A stretch of DNA of 26,093 nucleotides from an uncultured Muribaculaceae bacterium (GCA_910584185.1 CAJTYC010000030.1:1-26093); one strand, 5' to 3'; positions 15,000-23,185 are shown, counted from the first letter of the stretch. Notes: a model not told the origin generated them from the sequence alone. Numbers and translations: made by a program.

Positions 15000-17114
15000 A
15001 TGGAAAAGAAATTAGCGATACTGCGCAACGACCCGTGGCTTGAGCCATATGCAGGAGCCATAGAGGGGAGACACTACGACGTGGTGCGCAAACTTGAAGA
15101 ACTCACAGCCAACACAGACGGCAGCCTTAAAAAATTCGCTAACGCATATAACTACTTCGGTCTGCACCGCGAGAAGTCAGGCAAATGGACATTTCGCGAG
15201 TTCGCGCCCAACGCCACGAAGATATATATCATCGGCACGATGAACGACTGGACCGACAAACCTGAATATGAGCTGAAGCCGATTGGCAACGGCAACTGGG
15301 AAGTGAAACTTCCGGCCGATGCCCTCCACCATGGCGACCTCTACAAGCTCCAAATGTATTGGGAGGGTGGCCAAGGCGAACGGCTTCCGGCCTATGCACG
15401 CCGCGTGGTGCAGGACAACGACACCAAGATATTCTCAGCCGAGGTCTATGCCCCGGAGCATCCATATCAGTTCAAAGTGAAGAAATTCACGCCCGACACC
15501 AAGCCTCTCCTTATATATGAGGCACACATCGGCATGGCCGAAAACAAAGAGGGTGTCGGCACATACGACGAATTCCGCCGCAACATACTTCCGCGCATAG
15601 CCAAAGATGGCTACAACACCATCCAGCTCATGGCCATACAGGAACATCCGTATTACGGCTCCTTCGGCTACCACGTGAGCAACTTCTACGCCGCCTCGTC
15701 GCGCTTCGGCACACCCGACGAGCTGAAACGCCTTATAGATGACGCGCACGAGATGGGGATAGCTGTGATTATGGATATAGTACACTCGCACGCCGTGAAG
15801 AACGAGCTCGAGGGACTTGGCCGCTTCGACGGCTCCTACGACCTCTACTTCTACGGAGACTCGCGCCGCGAACATCCGGCATGGGACTCCCTTTGTTTCG
15901 ACTACGGCAAGAACTCCGTGCTCCACTTCCTGCTCTCCAACTGCAAATTCTGGCTCGACGAATACAAATTCGACGGCTTCCGCTTCGACGGCGTCACCTC
16001 GATGCTCTACTACAACCATGGCTTGGGCAAGGCCTTCGGAGGCTACGGCGACTACTACGACGGTGGCCAGGATGTCAACGCACTGGTCTACCTGTCGCTG
16101 GCCAACTTGCTTATACATGAGGTCAACCCCAAGGCAATCACCATAGCCGAGGAAATGAGCGGCATGCCAGGACTGGCAGCCAAATTTGAGGATGGCGGCA
16201 TGGGCTTCGACTATCGCTTGGCTATGGGCATACCCGACTACTGGATCAAGATGATCAAAGAGAAGAAAGATGAGGACTGGCATCCTACCTCAATATTCTG
16301 GGAACTGACCAACCGTCGCTCCGACGAGAAGACAGTGAGCTACTGCGAGAGCCACGACCAGGCACTCGTGGGCGACAAGACAATCATATTCCGCCTCATA
16401 GACAAAGAGATGTACTGGCACATGATGGTCGACGACACCAATGGGGTTGTGGCCCGCGGCATGGCATTGCACAAGATGATACGCCTCGTGACCTTGGCCT
16501 CTATCAACGGCGGCTACCTCAACTTCATGGGCAACGAGTTCGGGCATCCGGAATGGATTGACTTCCCGCGCGAAGGAAACGGCTGGAGTTACAAATATGC
16601 ACGCAGACAGTGGGACCTTGTGGACCGCGAAGACCTGAAATATAAATATCTCAACGGGTTCGACAACGCCATGATTGAGCTTGTGTCGGGTGTATATGAC
16701 TTCCAGGCACTCCCAGTAGAGAAACTTTGGGAGAAAGATGATGACCAGGTATTGGCATTCCGCAGGGGCGACCTTATCTTCGTGTTCAACTGGAGCCCGA
16801 ACCGCTCATTCGACGGCTACGGCTTCCTGGCTCCGGCCGGCGAATATGAGGTGGTGCTTGATTCAGACTCACCCGAGTTTGGCGGTATGGGCTTTGTGGA
16901 CGACAGCGTGCGCCACTTCACTCAACCGGATCCGCTCTACACACCGGCCGGCAAAGGATGGCTGAAGATGTATCTGCCGGCACGCACCGCCCAGGTGCTC
17001 CGCATGGTGCGTCCGCAACCCGAAGGCGTGGCAAAGAAGAGAAGCACAGCGAAGAAGGCAGAAACTACAAAGAAAGCATGCGCAACTAAAAAAGGTAAGA
17101 AAAAGGATGAATAA
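15000..17114 (+). CDS. glgB: 1,4-alpha-glucan branching enzyme (GH13), with Lys-rich tail
   Basis: A 704-residue glycogen branching enzyme that transfers alpha-1,4-glucan segments to form alpha-1,6 branches. An N-terminal CBM48 domain (about 65-150: FREFAPNATKIYIIGTMNDW) precedes a GH13 catalytic barrel. The nucleophile Asp330 lies in DGFRFDGVTSM, the acid/base Glu384 in IAEEMSG, and the third Asp453 in ESHDQALVG. GNEFGHPEWIDFPR and a C-terminal beta domain complete it. The sequence resembles eukaryote-like branching enzymes (GH13_8) more than E. coli GlgB. The last 27 residues are a Lys/Ala/Thr-rich tail that is not needed for the fold. It starts 41 bp after the ATPase gene and overlaps cmk by 8 bp. 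Its role is storage glycogen synthesis in the cytoplasm. Confidence 0.95.
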   Translation: MEKKLAILRNDPWLEPYAGAIEGRHYDVVRKLEELTANTDGSLKKFANAYNYFGLHREKSGKWTFREFAPNATKIYIIGTMNDWTDKPEYELKPIGNGNWEVKLPADALHHGDLYKLQMYWEGGQGERLPAYARRVVQDNDTKIFSAEVYAPEHPYQFKVKKFTPDTKPLLIYEAHIGMAENKEGVGTYDEFRRNILPRIAKDGYNTIQLMAIQEHPYYGSFGYHVSNFYAASSRFGTPDELKRLIDDAHEMGIAVIMDIVHSHAVKNELEGLGRFDGSYDLYFYGDSRREHPAWDSLCFDYGKNSVLHFLLSNCKFWLDEYKFDGFRFDGVTSMLYYNHGLGKAFGGYGDYYDGGQDVNALVYLSLANLLIHEVNPKAITIAEEMSGMPGLAAKFEDGGMGFDYRLAMGIPDYWIKMIKEKKDEDWHPTSIFWELTNRRSDEKTVSYCESHDQALVGDKTIIFRLIDKEMYWHMMVDDTNGVVARGMALHKMIRLVTLASINGGYLNFMGNEFGHPEWIDFPREGNGWSYKYARRQWDLVDREDLKYKYLNGFDNAMIELVSGVYDFQALPVEKLWEKDDDQVLAFRRGDLIFVFNWSPNRSFDGYGFLAPAGEYEVVLDSDSPEFGGMGFVDDSVRHFTQPDPLYTPAGKGWLKMYLPARTAQVLRMVRPQPEGVAKKRSTAKKAETTKKACATKKGKKKDE

Positions 17115-17796
17115 AATAGTTATCGCCATAGATGGCTATTCATCGTCGGGCAAGAGCACTATGGCCCGCGAGCTCGCACGTCGCATCGGGTATGTCTATG
17201 TGGACTCCGGTGCGATGTACAGGGCCGTGACACTCTATGCGATAGAGCATGGCATGGCCAAGGATGGCAAGGTAGACAGCAATGCACTTGTGGCTGCGTT
17301 GCCGGAGATTCATATATCATTTGAACCGGCCGGAGAAGATGGAGTGCAACATACGTTGCTCAACGGCAGGGATGTGGAGCGCGAGATACGCGACATGCAG
17401 GTAAGCTCGCTGGTCAGCCCGGTGGCAGTAATTCCGGAGGTACGCGAACATCTCGTGAAATTGCAGCAGGAGGCCGGTAAGAATAAGGGCATCGTGATGG
17501 ATGGCCGCGACATCGGCACCACGGTGTTTCCGGATGCAGAGATGAAGGTCTTTGTAGACGCATCGCCCGAGGTCAGGGCTGAGCGGAGACTCAAAGAACT
17601 TGAGGCAAAAGGTGAGGATGTGAGCTATGATGAGGTGCTTGCCAACATAAAGGAAAGAGACCACATAGACAGCACACGCGAGGTTTCGCCACTTCGCAAG
17701 GCTGCCGACGCGCACGTGCTCGACAATGACCATATGGATCACAAGCAGCAGATGCAATGGCTGCTCGACCTCTACAATGTGATTATTAACGAATAA
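17107..17796 (+). CDS. cmk: Cytidylate kinase
   Basis: A 229-residue NMP kinase that phosphorylates CMP and dCMP with ATP in the cytoplasm. The P-loop GYSSSGKST sits at residues 10-18 with Lys16. The CMP-binding region has YVDSGAMYRAVTLYA. The signature DGRDIGTTVFPDAEMKVFVDAS is followed by the lid segment VRAERR. The length is normal for the family. The ATG lies inside the end of glgB, with an 8-bp overlap in a different frame, and the stop is 9 bp before the ispH start, so the three genes are likely cotranscribed. cmk next to ispH is an arrangement I recall from other Bacteroidetes. Confidence 0.96.
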   Translation: MNKIVIAIDGYSSSGKSTMARELARRIGYVYVDSGAMYRAVTLYAIEHGMAKDGKVDSNALVAALPEIHISFEPAGEDGVQHTLLNGRDVEREIRDMQVSSLVSPVAVIPEVREHLVKLQQEAGKNKGIVMDGRDIGTTVFPDAEMKVFVDASPEVRAERRLKELEAKGEDVSYDEVLANIKERDHIDSTREVSPLRKAADAHVLDNDHMDHKQQMQWLLDLYNVIINE

Positions 17797-17805
17797 TTGC
17801 CGGCC

Positions 17806-18690
17806 ATGGTGGTAGAGATAGATGAGAATTCAGGATTCTGTTTCGGTGTGGTGACAGCTATCGACAAGGCAGAGGCGGAGCTTGCCCGAGGCAACGGGCT
17901 GTCATGCCTTGGCGACATAGTGCACAACGCATCGGAGGTGGAGCGGCTGAGACTCCGCGGTCTTGACACCATAACCCACGAAGACCTCGAGGAGCTTCAC
18001 GACAGCGCAGTGCTACTGCGTGCGCACGGGGAGCCGCCATCGACCTATGAGCTGCTCAGACGCAACAACAACCGCGTGATTGATGCCACATGCCCGGTGG
18101 TGCTCAGACTCCAGCAACGCATCAAGCAAGCCTATGATGAGGCGAAGCAGAGATTCGCAAACCGCCGGAGTGAGAGCATGCCGCTGATATTGATATATGG
18201 CAAGCATGGGCATGCCGAGGTGAACGGACTTGTAGGACAGACAGAAGGTAATGCAGTGGTGGTGCAGGGTGTGGATGCTCTCGACGACATAGACCTCGAC
18301 CGCGACATATTGCTCTACTCGCAGACCACCAAGAGCATAGAAGGCTTCAAGCATATTGTGGAGGAGATAAAAAAGCGCAAACGCAAGGGCACTTTTGAAT
18401 ATTTCGACACCATCTGCAGGCAAGTGGCCACCCGTTCGGAAAAAATCAAGGGTTTCGCCGCGAGTCACGATACCATAATCTTCGTGAGCGGTGCCAAGAG
18501 TTCAAACGGCAAGGTGCTTCTGGAAGAATGCCGCAAGGTGAATCCGCGCACATATGCCGTGACCGACGGTAGCGAGGTGAAACAGGAATGGATCGAGGGA
18601 GCAGAAAGCATCGGCATATGTGGAGCGACTTCCACGCCGGCATGGCTGATGGAGGAGGTGCGCGAGGTGGTGATCGGTATGGAATCATAA
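17806..18690 (+). CDS. ispH: 4-hydroxy-3-methylbut-2-enyl diphosphate reductase
   Basis: A 294-residue [4Fe-4S] enzyme that performs the last step of the MEP isoprenoid pathway, reducing HMBPP to IPP and DMAPP. The three cluster-binding cysteines are visible: Cys12 in GFCFGV, Cys96 in DATCPVV, and Cys204 in FDTICRQVATR. The substrate-binding GKHGHAEVNGLVGQ and SGAKSSNGKVLLEE segments are also present. The ATG at 17806 puts the first two Cys at the same positions as in E. coli; an in-frame TTG at 17797 is not needed. The product feeds prenyl chains for menaquinone (menA lies downstream) and undecaprenyl phosphate. Confidence 0.96.
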   Translation: MVVEIDENSGFCFGVVTAIDKAEAELARGNGLSCLGDIVHNASEVERLRLRGLDTITHEDLEELHDSAVLLRAHGEPPSTYELLRRNNNRVIDATCPVVLRLQQRIKQAYDEAKQRFANRRSESMPLILIYGKHGHAEVNGLVGQTEGNAVVVQGVDALDDIDLDRDILLYSQTTKSIEGFKHIVEEIKKRKRKGTFEYFDTICRQVATRSEKIKGFAASHDTIIFVSGAKSSNGKVLLEECRKVNPRTYAVTDGSEVKQEWIEGAESIGICGATSTPAWLMEEVREVVIGMES

Positions 18691-18691
18691 T

Positions 18692-18727
18692 AAACTGAGA
18701 TATAACAGAAAAACTGAGATATGACAG
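18692..18727. repeat. 17-bp direct repeat, second copy carries the tadA start codon
   Basis: AAACTGAGATATRACAG occurs at 18692-18708 and 18711-18727, period 19, differing at one base. In the first copy the triplet at the start-codon position is ATA and in the second it is ATG, the tadA start. It looks like a recent local duplication of the translation initiation region. Confidence 0.85.
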
Positions 18728-19167
18728 CCTTCGATGAGAAATACATGCGGCTCGCTCTTGAAGAGGCGAAACAGGCCTATGACAAAGGGGAGATACCGAT
18801 AGGTGCTGTGGTGACGAGCAAGGGGAGAGTGGTGGGAAGAGGACACAATATGACCGAGGCCCTCACCGATGTCACCGCACACGCAGAGATGATAGCTCTC
18901 ACGGCTGCAAGCGAGACCTTGGGAGGTAAATATCTGCCGGAGTGCACCATATATGTGACTGTGGAACCGTGCACCATGTGTGCCGGTGCTTTGGGATGGA
19001 GTCAAATCGGGAGGATAGTGTATGGGGCTTCCGATGAGAAAAGGGGATATTTCAACCATACGATGGCACGCAACAGTGCCCTGCACCCTAAAACCATCAT
19101 AGAAGGTGGTGTGTTGGAGGATGAGTGCAGACAACTTATGCAAGACTTTTTCAAAAATCTACGCTGA
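18721..19167 (+). CDS. tadA: tRNA-specific adenosine-34 deaminase
   Basis: A 148-residue zinc deaminase of the cytidine/deoxycytidylate deaminase superfamily. It converts A34 to inosine in tRNA-Arg(ACG), allowing wobble decoding. The catalytic motif HAEM has zinc ligand His54 and proton shuttle Glu56, and PCTMC supplies Cys84 and Cys87. Other family marks are EIPIGAVV, GRGHN and the ARNSALHPK segment. The length is typical. It follows ispH by 30 bp, within which a 17-bp duplication covers the start codon. A guanine deaminase is a possible confusion but is less likely given the short length and context. Confidence 0.93.
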   Translation: MTAFDEKYMRLALEEAKQAYDKGEIPIGAVVTSKGRVVGRGHNMTEALTDVTAHAEMIALTAASETLGGKYLPECTIYVTVEPCTMCAGALGWSQIGRIVYGASDEKRGYFNHTMARNSALHPKTIIEGGVLEDECRQLMQDFFKNLR

Positions 19168-19168
19168 A

Positions 19169-19203
19169 TAGAATTTAGAATTTAAAATTTAGAATTTAGA
19201 ATT
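19169..19203. repeat. Five tandem copies of the heptamer TAGAATT
   Basis: Copies 1, 2, 4 and 5 are TAGAATT and copy 3 is TAAAATT, with no gaps. The array starts 2 bp after the tadA stop codon. The intergenic region 19168-19352 is otherwise AT-rich with a hairpin at 19275-19303 and no recognisable promoter. Confidence 0.9.
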
Positions 19204-19274
19204 TTCTGACTATCAAGCAAAATCGAACTACTGACCACATACTATATACTGATCAGACATTGATAAGAAATAAT

Positions 19275-19303
19275 TGTAAAAATTGAGACTCTTAATTTTT
19301 ACA
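19275..19303 (+). terminator. AT-rich 13-bp hairpin, candidate terminator after tadA
   Basis: TGTAAAAATTGAG pairs with CTTAATTTTTACA (one G-T wobble) around the loop ACT. The T-run lies inside the stem and is followed by more A/T-rich DNA. It may end the glgB-cmk-ispH-tadA transcript or act in the leader of the next gene. Confidence 0.4.
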
Positions 19304-19352
19304 TTTTAAATTTTACAGGCGCCTTAATCGAACTATCTAACGACTTTATGAA

Positions 19353-20324
19353 ATGAAAGAGAACAGAATCAATCTTAGATCTAAATTGCGCGGTGCCGTA
19401 GTGGGCTTCGCATTTGGAGAGGCATTGGGCTATGGCACAGAATTCATGACGCGCCAACAGGCCCGCACATATTATCCGGAGGGATTGCGCGAATTCAGCC
19501 AGATAATCAGAGATGCGCATCGCAGTCAGCGCAAGCGCGGCGAACCGGGACATGAGACAAGGATGCTCTCGACTATGGCCAAGACATTTCTCAAGGAGGG
19601 GAAATTCGACATACGTGTGCTGGCACGAAAGTTCAAGCAATGGCTCGCCACGGTGGAGAGTGATTATCCTGCCATAATACCGGTGATATGTATGACTCCG
19701 GGTTGGGAGGAAAATCCGGTGGCGACGGCCCACAAGGTGTGGCAAGAGCGCAATATACGTGAGGCTTCAAACGAAGCCCTGCCGCGTGGCATACTCGCGG
19801 CGATAATCAGCAACGAGCAAGATATGGCCGAAAACACCCGCAAGCTGGTGCTTATGACCAATGACGACTCACGCTGTCTTGCCACCACGATGATGATCGC
19901 CACCATGACCTCAAAGCTGATTTATGAGGACAGGGAGGCCACTCATGATGAGCTTGCGGAAATAGGGAGACGCATTGACCCGCGCACACTGCATTATCTC
20001 GAAAAAGCATACGAGGGCGACATATATTCGCTAAAAGTGGATGATGAGGAGACACAGTGCTGGACCCGCAAGTCCATGGCGGCTGCATTGTGGGGACTGA
20101 GACATGGCAAGGATGCTGCCGACAGCATATTCAAGGTGGTTGACCTGGGAGGCGACAGCGACAACAATGCTGCAATAGTCGGCTCTATGGTGGGCATCAA
20201 GTATGGATATGAGGCACTCCCGGAAGAGAAAGAGAAACTGATCGGACTTGACGAACTCATTGACATCGCCGACAAACTTTGTGACTTAATAAGAGAGAGA
20301 GAGAAGATAGCTGACGATGAATAA
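19353..20324 (+). CDS. Divergent ADP-ribosylglycohydrolase-like protein
   Basis: A 323-residue cytoplasmic protein of ADP-ribosylglycohydrolase (ARH/DraG) type. The fold's landmarks are in order: an N-terminal GAVVGFAFGEALGYGTEF (usual form has GD), GHETRM near 66-71 where active enzymes have a DDT metal triad, NEALPRGILAA near 146 (like NGSLMR), TNDDSRCLATT near 170, and LGGDSDNNAAIVGSMVG near 266 (usual GGDTDT). Two aspartates of the last motif remain, but the DDT triad and two other ligands are changed. Either the metal site is altered or the protein is a non-catalytic binder. Its stop overlaps the menA start by 8 bp, so it is translationally coupled to housekeeping genes. The substrate is unknown. 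Confidence 0.7.
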   Translation: MKENRINLRSKLRGAVVGFAFGEALGYGTEFMTRQQARTYYPEGLREFSQIIRDAHRSQRKRGEPGHETRMLSTMAKTFLKEGKFDIRVLARKFKQWLATVESDYPAIIPVICMTPGWEENPVATAHKVWQERNIREASNEALPRGILAAIISNEQDMAENTRKLVLMTNDDSRCLATTMMIATMTSKLIYEDREATHDELAEIGRRIDPRTLHYLEKAYEGDIYSLKVDDEETQCWTRKSMAAALWGLRHGKDAADSIFKVVDLGGDSDNNAAIVGSMVGIKYGYEALPEEKEKLIGLDELIDIADKLCDLIREREKIADDE

Positions 20325-21204
20325 GAGATGCAAGGCCTGGATTGAGGCAATGCGACTGCACACGCTGCCGGTGTCGGTGGCCGGTGTGCTGACCGGCGGC
20401 GGATGTGCCGCCTATTATGGGGCTTTCTCATGGCTCCCATTTCTGATATGCCTCGCTTTCGCAGTCTGCGCCCAGATTGTGTCAAACTTCGCCAACGAAT
20501 ATTTCGATTACCGCAACGGTCTTGACCGTAAGGGACGCGAAGGATTCAAACGAGGGGTGACAGAGGGTGACATCAAGCCCGAAGCCATGCTTCGCGCCAC
20601 TTTGGGCTTGCTAGGTTTCACTTGTCTGATAGGATGCTCGCTTATATATTGGGGAGGCTTGTGGATGATTCCTGTGGGTATCGCAATCGCGATATTCGCA
20701 TTGGCATACAGCACCGGCCCCTACCCTCTCTCGCACCATGGTTGGGGAGAAGTGGCAGTCGTGATATTTTTCGGCATAGTGCCTGTGCTTTTCACCACCT
20801 ATGTGCAGACGCAATCATGGTCTATGCTCCCGATGGCATTACCACTATCGCTCGCAATCGGCTTGATGGGAGCCAATGTATTGGTTGTCAACAATTATCG
20901 CGATATTGAAGATGACCGGGCAGTGGGCAAACGCACCTTGGCCGTAAGGTGGGGCAAGAAAGCGATGCTGACGCTTTATCTCGTTAACGGCTTCGCGGCA
21001 CTGCTCTGCATCGAGATAGCCACGGCCCTTCGCATCGGGCTGATATGGCAACTCGGTGCCCTCGTCTATATCAACCTTCATTACATGACTTGGACAAAGA
21101 TAGCCAACAGCGAGGGCAGGGAACTTAACCCTCTCTTGGGCAAGACGGCCATGCTGATGGTCGGTGTGGCAATATGGCTATTAGCCGCAATGTGTACTAA
21201 CTAA
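20317..21204 (+). CDS. menA: 1,4-dihydroxy-2-naphthoate polyprenyltransferase
   Basis: A 295-residue UbiA-family membrane prenyltransferase. It attaches the polyprenyl chain to 1,4-dihydroxy-2-naphthoate, giving demethylmenaquinone in the inner membrane. The first Asp-rich motif is SNFANEYFDYRNGLDRKG (about 55-72) and the second is NNYRDIEDDRAVGKRTLAVR (about 192-211). About eight hydrophobic helices surround them. The 8-bp overlap with the ADP-ribosylglycohydrolase-like gene and the 6-bp gap to dnaB place it in the middle of a tight operon. Other menaquinone genes are not in the window. Confusion with UbiA is unlikely in this lineage and with these motifs. Confidence 0.93.
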   Translation: MNKRCKAWIEAMRLHTLPVSVAGVLTGGGCAAYYGAFSWLPFLICLAFAVCAQIVSNFANEYFDYRNGLDRKGREGFKRGVTEGDIKPEAMLRATLGLLGFTCLIGCSLIYWGGLWMIPVGIAIAIFALAYSTGPYPLSHHGWGEVAVVIFFGIVPVLFTTYVQTQSWSMLPMALPLSLAIGLMGANVLVVNNYRDIEDDRAVGKRTLAVRWGKKAMLTLYLVNGFAALLCIEIATALRIGLIWQLGALVYINLHYMTWTKIANSEGRELNPLLGKTAMLMVGVAIWLLAAMCTN

Positions 21205-21210
21205 CAACTA

Positions 21211-22773
21211 ATGGCAGAACAGAAATATAAACGCAAACCGGCATTCGAGCCGATAAAGGAGGATGCTACTGGCAAATTGCCTCCTCATGACACAGACTTG
21301 GAAGAGGTGGTGCTCGGGGCTTTGATGCTCGAGAAGGATGCCTATATGAACGTGGCGGACTTCCTGACACCCGATGCATTCTATGACCCGCGCAACGCCA
21401 AGATATATGATGCGATAAGCACGCTCGGTTTCAACCAGCGGCCTATTGACATGATGACCGTCACCGAGCAGCTCCGCGTGAACGGCACCCTCGACGAAGT
21501 GGGAGGGGCCGTGCGTATCACCGAGCTTACAGCGCGTGTATACTCGGCAGCCAACGTGGAATATCATGCCAAGATCGTGTCGCAGAAATTCTTGGCTCGC
21601 CGGCTCATCAACTTCGCGTCGCAGATCGAGACCGATGCCTTTGACGAGAGCAACGATGTGGACGACCTGCTGCAACAGGCCGAGGGGAAGCTGTTTGAGA
21701 TATCGCAGACACACCTCAAGCGCGAGGTGACGCAGATTGACCCCGTGCTTAACCTTGCGTTGGAACAGATCCAGACAGCCGCCAACACAGAGACAGGTCT
21801 CTCGGGCTTGAAGACCGGCTACGACGAGCTCGACCGCATGACCTCGGGTTGGCAGAACTCCGACTTGATAATCATCGCCGCGCGCCCAGCCATGGGTAAG
21901 ACAGCGTTTGTGCTCTCCATGGCCAAGAATATGGCGATAGACTTCGGCACACCGGTGGCTATATTCACACTTGAGATGGCGAATGTACAGCTTGTGAAGC
22001 GTATGATAAGCAACGTGGCCGACCTTGAAGGTGAAAAAATCAAGAGCGGCCAGCTTTCGCCTGATGAATGGACACGGCTCAACACGAGGATAGCCGGTGT
22101 ATACAGCGCACCGATGTATCTCGACGAGACTCCAGGCCTGAGCATTACGGAGCTGCGCACCAAGGCACGCCGTCTCGTGCGTGAGCATGGTGTGAAACTA
22201 ATCATGATAGACTACCTGCAGCTCATGAATGCTACGGGTATGAAACTGGGAAGCCGCGAGCAGGAGGTGTCTACGATATCGCGTTCACTAAAGGCCCTTG
22301 CCAAGGAGCTGAACATACCTATCATCGCACTTTCGCAGCTTAACCGAAGCACAGAGACGCGTGAGGACAAACGGCCTGTGCTTTCCGACCTCCGCGAGTC
22401 GGGAGCTATCGAGCAGGATGCCGATATCGTGTGCTTCATACACCGTCCGGAATACTACACCAAGAGTTCGGAAGATGCCAACGGTAACGACATAAGGGGA
22501 CTTGCCGAGCTGATAGTGGCCAAACACCGAAGCGGTGCGGTAGGCGATGTGAAACTGAGGTTCGTGAGCAAGTATGCACGCTTCGAAAACTGGGATGCGA
22601 GCATCAATATGGTGCAGGATGCCTTTAATGAATCAGGCATGGAATTGCGGCAAGTTGAATCGCGCATGAACTCAGAGAGTGGTCAAGGAGGATTTGCATT
22701 TGCAGCGGGAAGCGGAACCGACACTACACCCGACATCATGCCCGGACCCGGCGAAACATCCGTACCATTCTGA
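21211..22773 (+). CDS. dnaB: Replicative DNA helicase
   Basis: A 520-residue hexameric 5'-3' helicase of the replication fork. The N-terminal DnaB domain opens with PPHDTDLEEVVLGALMLEKDA (about 24-44) and includes YDPRNAKIYDAI. The RecA-like C-terminal domain has Walker A ARPAMGKTAF near residue 228, the EMANVQLVKRM segment, Walker B LIMIDYLQLM near 330, and the SQLNRSTE and SDLRESGAIEQDADIV motifs. No intein is present. The C-terminal Gly/Ser/Pro-rich tail (about 495-520) is probably disordered. The gene starts 6 bp after menA and is the last gene before a 139-bp intergenic gap, so it shares a transcript with menA. Confidence 0.97.
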   Translation: MAEQKYKRKPAFEPIKEDATGKLPPHDTDLEEVVLGALMLEKDAYMNVADFLTPDAFYDPRNAKIYDAISTLGFNQRPIDMMTVTEQLRVNGTLDEVGGAVRITELTARVYSAANVEYHAKIVSQKFLARRLINFASQIETDAFDESNDVDDLLQQAEGKLFEISQTHLKREVTQIDPVLNLALEQIQTAANTETGLSGLKTGYDELDRMTSGWQNSDLIIIAARPAMGKTAFVLSMAKNMAIDFGTPVAIFTLEMANVQLVKRMISNVADLEGEKIKSGQLSPDEWTRLNTRIAGVYSAPMYLDETPGLSITELRTKARRLVREHGVKLIMIDYLQLMNATGMKLGSREQEVSTISRSLKALAKELNIPIIALSQLNRSTETREDKRPVLSDLRESGAIEQDADIVCFIHRPEYYTKSSEDANGNDIRGLAELIVAKHRSGAVGDVKLRFVSKYARFENWDASINMVQDAFNESGMELRQVESRMNSESGQGGFAFAAGSGTDTTPDIMPGPGETSVPF

Positions 22774-22817
22774 CAATTAACGCCTTATACCCTCTGTCAT
22801 AGAAACTTGTGATAAAA

Positions 22818-22834
22818 AGGTTAATAAATAACCT
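22818..22834. other. Small hairpin in the dnaB/small-membrane-protein gap
   Basis: AGGTTA and TAACCT form a 6-bp stem with the loop ATAAA, about 45 bp after the dnaB stop. It is too weak and lacks a T-run, so it is reported only as structure. The remaining gap (22774-22918) is AT-rich and I see no convincing TAnnTTTG box. Confidence 0.3.
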
Positions 22835-22918
22835 AAAATGTTAAAATATAGATGAACCTTTTGCAGCGACCTTATGTTATAATAACAAACGAAGCCGAAA
22901 GGCATAAACATTATGGTT

Positions 22919-23140
22919 ATGGAAAAGGATACTAACAAACCGGTTCGCGAAGACCAGGAACTTCCGAACCAAAAAGCAGAAGAACTCATGGCAGAAGGAA
23001 AGAGAAAGAAAAACAATGGTAAGAGAAAGGTCAATAACCTGTGGCTTTGGCTTGGAGTAATCATTCTGATATTCATCCTCGTATGGTGGTTATGGACAGT
23101 AGGAATGGTGGAAGACACAACCGGAATCACCAACGGATAA
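22919..23140 (+). CDS. Small single-span membrane protein, unknown function
   Basis: A protein of about 73 residues from the ATG at 22919; an ATG at 22913 would add two residues. It has a charged N-terminal half (about 1-38) rich in Lys and Glu, then one strongly hydrophobic helix NLWLWLGVIILIFILVWWLW (about 40-59), and a short polar tail of about 14 residues ending in NG. The positive charges just before the helix predict the N terminus in the cytoplasm. I do not recognise a family. It stands alone between dnaB and radC, has its own strong terminator, and is followed by a 22-bp tandem repeat. Coding is supported by the clean basic-then-hydrophobic design, not by homology. Confidence 0.6.
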   Translation: MEKDTNKPVREDQELPNQKAEELMAEGKRKKNNGKRKVNNLWLWLGVIILIFILVWWLWTVGMVEDTTGITNG

Positions 23141-23185
23141 TTCTCTATACTGCCAACAGTAATTTCTCTATACTGCCAACAGTAA
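23141..23185. repeat. 22-bp direct repeat right after a stop codon
   Basis: Two identical 22-bp copies lie at 23141-23162 and 23164-23185 (period 23). Each holds a small hairpin TACTG-CCAA-CAGTA. The first copy begins at the base after the stop codon of the small membrane protein. Confidence 0.9.

Noticed and set aside
15435..16283. Minus-strand open frame (282 codons) opposite glgB
   Set aside because: It overlaps the catalytic core of a clear branching enzyme; Val/Ala/His-rich composition indicates a shadow frame.
17797..17805. TTG start giving IspH three extra residues
   Set aside because: The ATG at 17806 puts the first two cluster cysteines at the positions known from E. coli, and an ATG start is more usual.
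19169..19203. CRISPR-like array
   Set aside because: The 7-bp units are contiguous with no spacers. It is a simple tandem repeat.
21208..22188. Minus-strand open frame (326 codons) opposite dnaB
   Set aside because: dnaB is unmistakable on the plus strand. The antisense product is Cys/His/Leu-rich without family features.
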